21,348 bases of DNA, taken from NCBI GenBank assembly GCA_035634055.1, contig DASQDR010000191.1, positions 1 to 21,348 of the forward strand, written 5' to 3'. Position 1 is the first letter of the stretch. Each line of letters starts with the position of its first letter. The notes beneath the pieces were generated by a model. It ran no database searches and was not told the DNA's origin. It was given only the letters and a program-made list of their open reading frames with translations. The translations under genes and the position numbers were made by a program. Positions 7,913-15,269 of the stretch are shown here, one piece after another. This stretch comes from JAICTV01 sp035634055 (GTDB taxonomy: Bacteria > Planctomycetota > Phycisphaerae > Tepidisphaerales > Tepidisphaeraceae).

Positions 7913-8665
7913 ATGGCTGAAACGTTCCTGATCCTCCTCGCCGGCGGCATCCTGCTCGCGGCCGCCGTCTCCGACCCAAACCAGGTCACGCTCCAATGGC
8001 TGCGGTTGTGCGGCATCCTCGCGCTGGTGATGGCGGGACTGGCCGGCTTCTTCCTCTCGCGCCGAGAAGGCGGGGCGGACGCGCCGGCCGTCGTGGCGAC
8101 CGTCGCCACCGCGGCGTTCATCCTGGGGCAACTTGCCTTCGCGCAGGTTGACCACCGCCGCACGCAGCGCGCGCTCGCGATGGCCAGCTTTGCCGCGGCC
8201 GTCGTCGCCGGCGCGCGGATACTTCGTGCCGGCGGCGCGGTTTCCGGGGCCTCGCTCGCGTCCGCGCTCGGCGTCGCCACGGTGTCCGGTCTGGCGCTCA
8301 TGGACATGCTGCTCGGCCACGCTTACCTGACGGCGGCCAAGATGACGATCGCGCCGTTCCGCCGGCTCAACCTGCTGCTCGCCGCCGCCCTCGTCGGCCG
8401 CGCGGGGATCGCCGTCGGCGGCGCGCTGCTGCTCCACCGCCTTGAGCCGGTCTACCTGCTCTGGGGCGCGTACGGGCTGCTGATCCTCACGCGCTGGCTG
8501 GTCGGCCTGGCGGTGCCGGCGGTCTTCGTCTACATGGCGCACGACTGCATCAAGCGCCGTTCGACGCAATCGGCCACCGGCATCCTCTATGTTGCGGGAG
8601 TGCTGATCTTCATCGGTGAGGTCATCGCGGTGTATCTTGCCCGCGCGACCGGACTGCCGTTCTGA
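7913..8665 (+). CDS. Polytopic membrane protein of unknown function
   Basis: A 250-residue protein, almost entirely hydrophobic, with about seven predicted membrane helices beginning at residues 4-19 (ETFLILLAGGILLAAA) and ending close to the C-terminus. A conserved-looking block, LGHAYLTAAKM, near the middle carries a His and Tyr that could be functional; similar GH-YL blocks occur in uncharacterised membrane proteins of several phyla, but I cannot name the family. The ATG at 7913 is chosen because it starts directly before the first helix; the frame is open upstream to 7703. No Shine-Dalgarno is visible. It is divergent from the GH15-ferredoxin gene across a 277-bp gap. Confidence 0.65.
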   Translation: MAETFLILLAGGILLAAAVSDPNQVTLQWLRLCGILALVMAGLAGFFLSRREGGADAPAVVATVATAAFILGQLAFAQVDHRRTQRALAMASFAAAVVAGARILRAGGAVSGASLASALGVATVSGLALMDMLLGHAYLTAAKMTIAPFRRLNLLLAAALVGRAGIAVGGALLLHRLEPVYLLWGAYGLLILTRWLVGLAVPAVFVYMAHDCIKRRSTQSATGILYVAGVLIFIGEVIAVYLARATGLPF

Positions 8666-8750
8666 GAGAGCGCGCCGCGCCCCCTGCCCGCGGGTAGCAG
8701 GGGCGCTTCGACGGCGAACCTCGCGCGACGGCCGCAACCGGCCGGACACT

Positions 8751-9086
8751 ATGAGCGACGTGCCAACAACAGAATACCTGGCCGCGTGCCCCGAGTGTGG
8801 CTGCAAGGATCTGTTCGTCCGCAAGGACTTCCCGCAGGCGCTGGGCCTGTCGGTGGTGATCGTCGCCGGCGCGGCGTTCCTGGTGCTCGCCTCTTCCCGC
8901 CGGCGCTTTTACCTCGGGGTCCTCGTGCTGCTCGCCGCGGTGCTCGTCGACGCAATCCTCTACTGGCTCGTCCCGAAGATCACCGTCTGCTACAAGTGCC
9001 GCGCCGAGTTCCGCGGCCGACCGGTCAACCCCGCGCACGGCGCGTTCGATCTGGCAACCGGCGAAAAGTACCGGCGGCCACGATAG
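8751..9086 (+). CDS. Small membrane protein with a zinc ribbon split around two helices
   Basis: A 111-residue protein. CPECGC (C13, C16, C18) lies before two hydrophobic segments (about 31-48 and 54-73), and CYKC (C80, C83) follows them. The two CxxC knuckles would be brought together on one side of the membrane by the helical hairpin, forming a zinc ribbon. The C-terminal tail (AHGAFDLATGEKYRRPR) is hydrophilic. Function is unknown. The gene follows the polytopic membrane protein by 85 bp on the same strand and could be co-transcribed. No ribosome-binding site is evident. Confidence 0.65.
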   Translation: MSDVPTTEYLAACPECGCKDLFVRKDFPQALGLSVVIVAGAAFLVLASSRRRFYLGVLVLLAAVLVDAILYWLVPKITVCYKCRAEFRGRPVNPAHGAFDLATGEKYRRPR

Positions 9087-9160
9087 GCTCAGCGTCGCAC
9101 TGCAATCGATCCCGGCTGTCTCTCGGGGAAAGCACCGGCAAGAGCTTCTTCCCCTGATTC

Positions 9161-9200
9161 ATTCGTGTCCATTCGTGTAGATTCGTGGACATTCGTGTCC
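9161..9200. repeat. Tandem 10-bp repeat, four units of ATTCGTGKMS
   Basis: Four contiguous decamers, ATTCGTGTCC, ATTCGTGTAG, ATTCGTGGAC and ATTCGTGTCC, lie in the 171-bp gap between the zinc-ribbon membrane protein and the alpha/beta hydrolase. The block is less G+C-rich than its surroundings. Read in the other direction it encodes a HEWTRM-like peptide often seen in spurious hypothetical proteins, so I treat it as a dispersed intergenic repeat and not as coding sequence. Confidence 0.8.
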
Positions 9201-9248
9201 TCCTCTTCTGCTTGCGATACGCCGTAGTTCCGTGACCGCTGCGCAGCA

Positions 9249-9254
9249 TACGAT
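9249..9254 (+). promoter_or_regulatory. Candidate -10 element for a leaderless hydrolase mRNA
   Basis: TACGAT sits 6 nt before the second of two tandem GTG codons (9261) that begin the alpha/beta hydrolase. There is no Shine-Dalgarno and no clear -35 box. The position suits transcription starting at or near the start codon. Confidence 0.3.
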
Positions 9255-9257
9255 GGG

Positions 9258-10217
9258 GTGGTGACGCAGGCGGATGGATCATCTGATCCCGCGGCGGCCA
9301 CGGCAGCGAAGCGGCCGCGGTCGCCGGCGCGGCGGATCGTCGTGGTGGCGATCCGGATTATCGCCGGCGTCTTTATCGGGTTGATCGTCGTGCTGGCCGC
9401 GTTTCAGACTTCGCTCATTTTCCCCGGTGCTGCCACGCAGGGTCGAGCCGACGCGATCGTTCACCCGAGCGACGGCGTCCAAGTGGTCACGCTGAAGGCG
9501 AGGACCGGAGACAGCGTCGTCGCGCTCTTCGGCCCCGCGACGACGCCTCAAGGCTTGCCGCACCCCGACGCCAAGGGCCGCCCGACGCTGGTCTACTTCT
9601 ACGGCAACGGCATGTGCATGGCCGACTGCACCGAGGATGTGCAGCGCTTTCGCCGGCGCGGGTTCAACGTGATGGTGCCAGATTATATCGGCTACGGCAT
9701 GAGCGGCGGCAAGCCGGGCGAGGATGGCGTCTACGCTACCGCCGACGCCTGCTTCGATCACCTGCGGGCGCGGGCGGACGTCGACCCGCGGCGGATCGTG
9801 CCGATGGGCTGGTCACTCGGCGCCGCCGCCGCCATCCACCTCGCCTCGACCCGCGCCGAGGTGCCAGCCGTCGTCTGCGTGAGCGCGTTCACCAGCATCG
9901 CGGACATGGGCAAGAAGCTGTTCCCGCTCCTGCCGACGGGGCTGATCGTGCGGCACCGGTTCGAGAACGAGACGAAGCTCCGCGCCGTCCGCGTTCCGGT
10001 CTTCCTGGCGCACGGCACGCGCGACGGCATCATCCCCTTCGCCATGTCGAAGCAGCTCGCCGCCGCCGCGGGGGGGGAGGTGGCGAAGCACGACGTGCAG
10101 GGCGCTGATCACAACGACGTCTTCGACGTCGGCGGCGCCGAACTGCTCGACGCGATCACCGCCTTCGTCAACGACCATGCCGCCACGAGCGGCGCGGCGG
10201 GTGGCGGGGACCGGTAG
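9258..10217 (+). CDS. Membrane-anchored alpha/beta hydrolase (ABHD13/BEM46-like)
   Basis: A 319-residue serine hydrolase. A basic N-terminus and one hydrophobic segment (about 27-52) form a signal anchor. The hydrolase domain has YFYGNG (oxyanion loop, about 113-118), a GWSLG nucleophile elbow with S186, an acid residue at D256 in AHGTRDG, and the catalytic H285 in GADHND. This order and the anchor match the ABHD13/ABHD17/BEM46 type of lipid or acyl-ester hydrolases; the substrate is unknown. The start is one of two tandem GTG codons (9258, 9261); the second is favoured if the mRNA is leaderless. A (GGC)7 run follows the stop codon. Confidence 0.85.
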   Translation: MVTQADGSSDPAAATAAKRPRSPARRIVVVAIRIIAGVFIGLIVVLAAFQTSLIFPGAATQGRADAIVHPSDGVQVVTLKARTGDSVVALFGPATTPQGLPHPDAKGRPTLVYFYGNGMCMADCTEDVQRFRRRGFNVMVPDYIGYGMSGGKPGEDGVYATADACFDHLRARADVDPRRIVPMGWSLGAAAAIHLASTRAEVPAVVCVSAFTSIADMGKKLFPLLPTGLIVRHRFENETKLRAVRVPVFLAHGTRDGIIPFAMSKQLAAAAGGEVAKHDVQGADHNDVFDVGGAELLDAITAFVNDHAATSGAAGGGDR

Positions 10218-10230
10218 GGGCGTGATGCGT

Positions 10231-10251
10231 GGCGGCGGCGGCGGCGGCGGC
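10231..10251. repeat. (GGC)7 triplet run
   Basis: A perfect GGC triplet tract 13 bp after the hydrolase stop. Similar CGG or CCG tracts occur at 19151-19171 and inside the DUF4202 and yggS genes. The rest of the 204-bp gap up to the first bactofilin shows only its ribosome-binding site. Confidence 0.8.
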
Positions 10252-10405
10252 GCGCGCAACACCAAGTGAATTTCTTTGATTTCGTCGCCCCTGCGCAATT
10301 GTCGCGCGGGGGGGCATCTCGTATCATCCCGCCCCAACACACCGACCCGCGCGGGCACGCGGGCCGAATCACGTTCGCCGAGAACGGAGTCCGCAACCCG
10401 CGCCC

Positions 10406-10413
10406 AGGAGGAG
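10406..10413 (+). promoter_or_regulatory. Shine-Dalgarno fixing the bactofilin start
   Basis: AGGAGGAG ends 8 nt before the ATG at 10422. The same frame is open back to an ATG at 10266, but the intervening residues look non-conserved, and this site marks 10422 as the real start. Confidence 0.75.
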
Positions 10414-10421
10414 CGAAACAC

Positions 10422-10847
10422 ATGGCAGACGGCGGCAACCAGCAGGAGTTCCCCACGGTCATCGGTCCCGACGCCACTTTCAAAGGTGAGCTGAGCTTCG
10501 AGAAGGGCCTGCGCCTGATGGGCAAGTTCGAGGGGCGGATCAACACTCCGGGCAAGCTGCACATCGCGCGCGAGGCGCGGATGGCGGCGGACGTGGAGAG
10601 CGGCTCGATCACCGTCGAGGGAGAGGTCAAGGGGAACCTCACCGCTAACGAGCGCGTTGAGCTGAAGCAGACCGCTCGCCTGGAGGGCGACCTCCGCGCC
10701 ACCAAGCTGACGGTCGATGAGGGCGCGGTCTTCAGCGGCCACGTCACCGTCGGCCCCGACGCGGTCAAGAACCGCCCGCCGCAACAGGCCCGCCCCAGCG
10801 TCAGCGTCACCGTCATGCCGCAGCAGCAGGCGCAGCCGGTGAAGTAG
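10422..10847 (+). CDS. Bactofilin (polymer-forming cytoskeletal protein)
   Basis: A 141-residue protein with the bactofilin right-handed beta-helix at about residues 12-112: FPTVIGPDATFKGEL, a GKFEGRI turn, then repeated short strands (GSITVEGEVKGNL, RLEGDLRATKL) at about 18-residue spacing. Short polar or Pro/Gln-rich tails flank the core, as usual. Bactofilins polymerise without nucleotide into membrane-associated filaments that position wall enzymes or other machinery. The ATG at 10422 is selected by an AGGAGGAG ribosome-binding site. A second bactofilin-type gene follows 157 bp downstream on the same strand, separated by a large hairpin-forming repeat that may end this transcript. Confidence 0.88.
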   Translation: MADGGNQQEFPTVIGPDATFKGELSFEKGLRLMGKFEGRINTPGKLHIAREARMAADVESGSITVEGEVKGNLTANERVELKQTARLEGDLRATKLTVDEGAVFSGHVTVGPDAVKNRPPQQARPSVSVTVMPQQQAQPVK

Positions 10848-10858
10848 CCGGGAGAAGA

Positions 10859-10948
10859 AGTGGCTAGTGGTCAGTGGTCAGTAGCAAACCCGCCGCTGTC
10901 CGCCCTGACCACTAGCCACTGGCCACTGGCCACTGACCACTGACCACT
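10859..10948. repeat. Heptamer repeat cluster forming a large inverted repeat
   Basis: Three GTGGTCA-type heptamers (10860-10880) face six TGACCAC-type heptamers (10906-10947). Two alternative perfect pairings exist: 10859-10874 with 10905-10920 (16 bp), and 10866-10882 with 10932-10948 (17 bp). It lies between the two bactofilins. Translated, it gives the VVSGQWPVASGQ peptide typical of spurious database proteins, so it is a dispersed non-coding repeat. It could also serve as a terminator for the first bactofilin, although only a short TTATT follows. Confidence 0.85.
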
Positions 10949-11004
10949 TATTCCAGCGCTGACACCGGCCGGTTGATCGCCGCACACTTGCGACCACTTG
11001 GACC

Positions 11005-11463
11005 ATGGCCGCTTCCCCGCCCCCATCCCGCGGGTCGTCATCGGACGACAAGCAGACCATCGTGTGCCTCTACTGCGGCAAGCCGCAGGAGGTCGCGCGG
11101 CGGGCGATGAGTGTCACCTGCAAGTTCTGCAACAAGCCGCTCAAGCTCGAAGACATCGCCATCAAGACCTACGAGTCCCGCCGAACCATCGCCACCTGCG
11201 GCGTCATCACCATCGAGAAAAAGGGGAGCGCCGTCGTCCAGGACGCGCTCAAGTGCGGCGGGCTGATCGTCCGCGGCAAGGTGAAGGGACCGGTGGAATC
11301 GCGCGGCCCCGTCCTGATCGGGCCGGAGGCGGAGGTGAAGGGGAACGTCACCGCACCGTCCCTGGCCGTCGGCGCCGGCGCGGTGCTGGAAGGCCACTAC
11401 GAGATCGGCACTAAGGACCAGCCGCCCACCCACCCGACCACGCCCCCGACCAACGGCGGATGA
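11005..11463 (+). CDS. Bactofilin-type protein with N-terminal zinc ribbon
   Basis: A 152-residue protein. Residues 21-42 hold a zinc ribbon, CLYC (C21, C24) and CKFC (C39, C42). From about residue 58 to 138 a bactofilin-like beta-helix follows, with alternating strand blocks (CGVITIEKKGSAVV, GGLIVRGKVKGPV, GPVLIGPEAEVKGNV, PSLAVGAGAVLEG). The tail is Pro/Thr-rich. The helix suggests polymerisation or copolymerisation with the bactofilin immediately upstream, and the ribbon could be a partner-binding or metal-dependent tip. The start ATG at 11005 lacks a clear Shine-Dalgarno. The beta-helix assignment is by repeat pattern only, so a different small solenoid is possible. Confidence 0.75.
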   Translation: MAASPPPSRGSSSDDKQTIVCLYCGKPQEVARRAMSVTCKFCNKPLKLEDIAIKTYESRRTIATCGVITIEKKGSAVVQDALKCGGLIVRGKVKGPVESRGPVLIGPEAEVKGNVTAPSLAVGAGAVLEGHYEIGTKDQPPTHPTTPPTNGG

Positions 11464-11497
11464 AATCACCGCCGGAGCATCCCGGCCACGCCACTGA

Positions 11498-11539
11498 CTG
11501 CCTCTCGCCCGTATTCATCGACGGGTTGTGAGAGGGCAG
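11498..11539. terminator. Imperfect hairpin in the convergent gap
   Basis: CTGCCTCTC and CCCGT on the left (11498-11512) pair, with bulges, to ACGGG and GAGAGGGCAG on the right (11521-11539) around an 8-nt loop. It lies between the 3' ends of the zinc-ribbon bactofilin and the GT9 gene and may act in either direction. There is no T-run, so the call is tentative. Confidence 0.3.
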
Positions 11540-11586
11540 GGTGCGCGAGGAACCGATGAACCGCTTCCGGCGCGATCCGTCGAAGC

Positions 11587-12633
11587 TCACGTCAACGGCT
11601 TGGCCAACATCTGTCGCGCGATCTGCGCCTCCGCCGCCGCCAGGACGGGCTCGATCCCCATCCACTGCAAGCAGCTCTGGTGCGAGCACCGTCGCGAGTA
11701 ACACGGGCTGCACGGGATGTCGAGGCGGAGGACCGTGTCATGGCGGCGGAACGGGCCGGTGCGCACGGGATTCGTCGGACCGAACAACGTGACCAGCGGG
11801 CGGTTCAAGCCCGACGCGATGTGCATTGGCCCACTGTCGTTGGCGATCACCAGGTCGGCCCGCTCAAGCAGCGCTACGAGCTGGCGCAAATTCGTGCGCC
11901 CGGCGACGTTGATCCCGCCGGTCACGCGCTCGGCCAAGTCGCGCTCGTCCGGCGAGCCGGCGACGACGCTCGCCAGGCCGAAGCGGTCGCGCAGCGGCTT
12001 GACCAGGGCGGCGTACCGCTCGGCCGGCCAGCGCTTGGTTTCCCAGTTCGTGCCGGGAATGAGGACCGCGTAGCGCGTGCCGGACGGGACGAGCGTCTCC
12101 ACGTATCGGCGGTCGTCGTCCATCACGTGGAAGCGAAATTTCACGCAACTCGTATCGCACCCTAGTTCGCGCGCGATGGTCAGGTAGCGGTCGATCGCGT
12201 GCTGGTCCGGCGAGCCGACGCGCACGTGGTGCGTGTAGAACAGGTGGGCCAGCTCGCGCGCATTCGCGAAGCCGACGCGGACCGGCGCGCGCGTCTGCCA
12301 GGCAAACCAGCCGCTGCGGAACAGCCCCTGGAGGTCGAGCACGAGGTCAAATTGCCGGCGGCGCAGGTCGAGCGTAAACCGGAGCAGCCCCATCGCCGAG
12401 CCGGGGCTGCGCCACCCGCGGCCGAAGCGGCGGCGGTCGAACCGAATCACCTCGTCGAGCTGCGGATGCCCCTCGAGCAGCCCCGCGCACGCCGGGGTGA
12501 CCAACCAGGAGATATGCGCATCCGGCCAGCGCCCCCGCAGCAGGTTGAGGATCGGCAGCGTGTGAACGACGTCGCCGATCGCCGACGGCTTGACGATCAG
12601 GATCCGCCGCGGCGGGGAGGGAAACTCGATCAC
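11587..12633 (-). CDS. GT9 family lipopolysaccharide heptosyltransferase-like enzyme
   Basis: A 348-residue GT-B enzyme. It opens with RILIVKPSAIGDVVHTLP (residues 10-27), the GT9 signature with the likely catalytic D21. The second domain has LIPGTNWETKRWPAERY, then NDSGPMHIASGL and LFGPTNPVRTGP, the donor-binding motifs of WaaC/WaaF proteins. Near the C-terminus CSPCYSRRCSHQSC matches the Cys-containing tail of heptosyltransferase II relatives. The family transfers ADP-heptose to LPS inner core; here the sugar and acceptor are inferred. The start is GTG at 12633, overlapping the TGA of the upstream double kinase (GTGA), so both are translated from one mRNA and likely modify the same glycolipid. 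Confidence 0.88.
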   Translation of the reverse strand: MIEFPSPPRRILIVKPSAIGDVVHTLPILNLLRGRWPDAHISWLVTPACAGLLEGHPQLDEVIRFDRRRFGRGWRSPGSAMGLLRFTLDLRRRQFDLVLDLQGLFRSGWFAWQTRAPVRVGFANARELAHLFYTHHVRVGSPDQHAIDRYLTIARELGCDTSCVKFRFHVMDDDRRYVETLVPSGTRYAVLIPGTNWETKRWPAERYAALVKPLRDRFGLASVVAGSPDERDLAERVTGGINVAGRTNLRQLVALLERADLVIANDSGPMHIASGLNRPLVTLFGPTNPVRTGPFRRHDTVLRLDIPCSPCYSRRCSHQSCLQWMGIEPVLAAAEAQIARQMLAKPLT

Positions 12634-14183
12634 GCCGGGTCCCCCCTCGGCGCCCCGTGCTCACCCGCCGCGCCCGCTTCGTCCTCGTCGTCGTCAACCT
12701 GGTCTGTGCCCGCCGGCTCCTGCGCGAGCCGGGCGAACGGGGCGTAGCCCAGGCAGAGCTGCCGCGAATCCTCCGGCGCGTACTGCGGGTGGTCGCGCAG
12801 GCTGCGCAGCAGGCGGTCGATGGGCCACATCGGCGGGGTGATCCTGCGGATGCCGTCCACGTCGATCACCACCGGCACGGGGCCGCGCTTGGGATCGTCG
12901 TTGACGATCCAATTCGTGAACTTCGAGTCGTACTGCCGCAGGCCCTGCTCTTCCAGCCGGCGGAGCGTCCGGCCGAGCCGGCGGAAAAGGTCTTGTCGCG
13001 CGGCGGGGGAGAGGGCGGAAAGGTCCAGGTCCGCGAGCTGCCGTCCCGGCACGCGCTCGAGGACGATCAAGCTGTCGATCGGGTAGCCGAGCGTCCGCCG
13101 CTCCAGCACCGCCAGCGGCCAGGCGGTGGGGATGTCGCGGGCGACCAGCGACCACGCCTTGCGCCATGCCCGGAGCGCGCGCCCGCCGCGGCCGATCTCG
13201 CTGACGTACCGGATCATCTTCCGCCGGCGCGTGCGCTTCACGACCACGCTGACCGGCCGCCCGCCCAGCACCACCTCGCCCGCCAGCACGTCGCCGCTGG
13301 CGCTGCGCTTGAGGATCTCGAGCTGGTCATTGATGACGCGCGCCAGCAGGTGCGGCAGCTCGCGCTCCCAATCCTGCTTCGTCACGTCCAGCCGCGACGC
13401 CGGAGCCCAGCGGCGCGGGAACTTGTGGTGCTTGAAGGCGTGACCCGACCAGGCGGCGCCGGCGTCGGCCGCGATGCGCAGGCGCGCGAAGTAGGCGTTG
13501 TCGCCGGCGGCGGATTCCAGCAGCTTGCGCCACTGCCGCCGGCGGACCGGGTTCTTGCGCGGCAGCGGCGCATCGCTGAACGCGCGCCACGCGCGGAGGA
13601 TGTCCGCCTTGGTCGCGAACCGCGCCACGCTGTGCCCGAGCAGCAGGATGTCGCGCGTGCGCATCCCGCCCGGGCGGACCGCGTAGCCGTCGAGCAGGTG
13701 GAGCTTGCCGTTGCTGAGCAGGAAGTTCCCGAGGTGCAGGTCGACGTGCCCGAGCTTCGCCTGCCCGAGCTGGCGGACGATGTCGACGACCTGGCGAGCG
13801 AGGTCGCGGTGCTCGGGGACCGCCTCGCCGCGAAGCAGGCGATTGTTGAGGAAGTGGTCGAGCTGCTCCGCCGGCTCGATCGCCTCGATCAGCACGGCGT
13901 CGCCCTTGCGGCCCTCGATCGAGAAGCCGGACAGGTGCGCGACCGCGCGCGGCGACGGCACCTTGGCGCGCTGCATCGCCTGGAGGTTGGTGAACTCGCG
14001 CAGCGCCGGGCTGCCGCGCACCAGCCGCTTCAGCGCCGCGCCGTCGCGCGGGTAGAACTTGAGGAAGTACGCGCGCCCGCCGAACTCGAACCGCCACACC
14101 TGCCGGTACGGGCGCGACTTGACCAGCCGCCCGACCTTCGGGAGGTCCGCGAGCGCGCGCTGAAGCTCGTCGGCCGACGACAC
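12630..14183 (-). CDS. Tandem WaaP/Kdo-kinase-like double kinase
   Basis: A 517-residue protein with two lipopolysaccharide-kinase-like domains. Domain 1 (about 20-240) has a beta-3 lysine in YFLKFY (K42), a catalytic loop HVDLHLGN (H146, D148, N153) and a metal-binding D165 in LLDGYAV. Domain 2 (about 285-485) has VVVKR (K316), a loop YDSKFTN (D419, K421, N424) and IDVDG (D441). Both keep catalytic residues, though the second lacks the loop His. WaaP and KdkA phosphorylate heptose or Kdo in LPS core. The C-terminus is an acidic low-complexity tail. The start is a GTG at 14183, without a Shine-Dalgarno but with TATAAA 6 nt upstream. It overlaps the GT9 gene by GTGA. The kinase fold is likely; the phosphate acceptor is unknown. 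Confidence 0.78.
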   Translation of the reverse strand: MSSADELQRALADLPKVGRLVKSRPYRQVWRFEFGGRAYFLKFYPRDGAALKRLVRGSPALREFTNLQAMQRAKVPSPRAVAHLSGFSIEGRKGDAVLIEAIEPAEQLDHFLNNRLLRGEAVPEHRDLARQVVDIVRQLGQAKLGHVDLHLGNFLLSNGKLHLLDGYAVRPGGMRTRDILLLGHSVARFATKADILRAWRAFSDAPLPRKNPVRRRQWRKLLESAAGDNAYFARLRIAADAGAAWSGHAFKHHKFPRRWAPASRLDVTKQDWERELPHLLARVINDQLEILKRSASGDVLAGEVVLGGRPVSVVVKRTRRRKMIRYVSEIGRGGRALRAWRKAWSLVARDIPTAWPLAVLERRTLGYPIDSLIVLERVPGRQLADLDLSALSPAARQDLFRRLGRTLRRLEEQGLRQYDSKFTNWIVNDDPKRGPVPVVIDVDGIRRITPPMWPIDRLLRSLRDHPQYAPEDSRQLCLGYAPFARLAQEPAGTDQVDDDEDEAGAAGEHGAPRGDPA

Positions 14184-14189
14184 GGCGAA

Positions 14190-14195
14190 TTTATA
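14190..14195 (-). promoter_or_regulatory. Candidate -10 element for a leaderless kinase mRNA
   Basis: On the minus strand this reads TATAAA, followed by TTCGCC and the GTG start at 14183. The 6-nt spacing puts the transcription start at the start codon. No -35 consensus is visible. Confidence 0.35.
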
Positions 14196-14264
14196 GCGGC
14201 TCGCCCGTCCTACGTCTTGCCGGGGTACTTCGACGAGTAACTGCGCGACAACGCTTCCGGGCGA

Positions 14265-15269
14265 TCAGGACGGCCAGATGTACAGCTTGAGGTAGGAGTA
14301 GATGAGCGAGATCGCGCCGACGACGATGCTCGCCCACAGCGTGATCTTGAGGATGCGGATGCGGTTGGCGATCTCCTTGTCGCGCCACTCGGCCAGGCGG
14401 CGGTCGATCTCGTCGAGCTTGCGGTCAATGCGCGACTCGATCTCATCTAACTTCTGGTTGACGTAAGCGTCGGCGGACTTCTTGATCCGCCCGGCGATGC
14501 CGCCGAACAGGCCCGACTCCTCGATCTCGTCCTTGATGGTGCCGGCGGTGGACGGCGGGGCGACGACCGGCCCGGACGCCGTCGGCGCGCCCGGGCTCTG
14601 CTGCGGGAGGAACTGGTAATCGGTGGCGGCGGGGTCTTCCCCCAGCATCTTCGACACCATCGACCCGAGCATCGACCGCCGCTTGCGGTTGAGCTTCGAG
14701 AACAGCCCCTCCTGCTTCTTCAGCCGGCGAATGAGGTTCGGCACCGTGTCTTCGGGGCTGGCCGGGAGTCCGCGCATCCGCGCCAGGACGATCAGCCCGC
14801 GGTGCGACAGCCCGGCGAACTTCATCGAGCGGATGCGCACGATCTCCTGCGCGATCTGCTCCTTGCTCGCGTTGTAGGTGACCGGCCGGCGGCCCCACTT
14901 GATGACGTCGAGCATCGCGTCACGGTCGAGGGCGGCGATTCCCTGGCGGCGCTCGTGGATGGCGGTGACGAGCTGCTGGCGCGTCTTGAAGTGCGAGGAG
15001 TCGAGCCCCAGCTCCTCGGCGAGGTTTTCCAGCTCGTCCTTGGGCAGCTCCGACAACTGCCGCGCCGGCTGGTTGGCAGGGATGATCCCGCCCTGCCCCG
15101 GCGCGACGGTGGCGGCGGCGCCGGCGGGACGCTGCGGCACCGCCGCGGCGGACGGCGCGGCGGACGTAGGGGCGGGCGGGCCGGCGGGCGGCGACGCGGG
15201 CGCGCCGCTCCCGGGGCCGCCGGGCAGCATCCTCACTTCACCGGGATTGGGTGGAGATCCGGCGGACAT
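14265..15269 (-). CDS. Rho_N/SAP-like, coiled-coil, C-terminally membrane-anchored protein of unknown function
   Basis: A 334-residue protein in four parts. Residues 1-70 are Pro/Ala/Gly-rich and disordered. Residues 71-108 (LSELPKDELENLAEELG onward) resemble a Rho_N or SAP helix-extended-helix, usually nucleic-acid binding. Residues 115-210 form a basic helical region with SKEQIAQEIVRIRSMKF and KKQEGLFSKLNRKRR. Residues 265-300 are a heptad coiled coil (KLDEIESRIDRKLDEIDRRL), followed by a single membrane helix (about 307-326) near the C-terminus. This suggests a tail-anchored oligomer facing the cytoplasm, possibly tethering DNA or RNA to the membrane. Its start overlaps the end of the upstream small membrane protein gene by 32 bp. 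An alternative start at 15230 would drop 13 residues. Confidence 0.65.
   Translation of the reverse strand: MSAGSPPNPGEVRMLPGGPGSGAPASPPAGPPAPTSAAPSAAAVPQRPAGAAATVAPGQGGIIPANQPARQLSELPKDELENLAEELGLDSSHFKTRQQLVTAIHERRQGIAALDRDAMLDVIKWGRRPVTYNASKEQIAQEIVRIRSMKFAGLSHRGLIVLARMRGLPASPEDTVPNLIRRLKKQEGLFSKLNRKRRSMLGSMVSKMLGEDPAATDYQFLPQQSPGAPTASGPVVAPPSTAGTIKDEIEESGLFGGIAGRIKKSADAYVNQKLDEIESRIDRKLDEIDRRLAEWRDKEIANRIRILKITLWASIVVGAISLIYSYLKLYIWPS

Noticed and set aside
9025..9301. Minus-strand open frames across the decamer repeat
   Set aside because: The peptides consist of the translated repeat (HEWTRM and HESTRM type), a frequent false gene call.
10859..10948. CRISPR-like array between the bactofilins
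   Set aside because: Units are contiguous 7-mers without spacers and form an inverted repeat, and no cas gene is present.
12657..14240. Plus-strand open frame of 527 codons
   Set aside because: It mirrors the double kinase on the other strand; its composition is Arg/Ala/Glu low-complexity with no motif.
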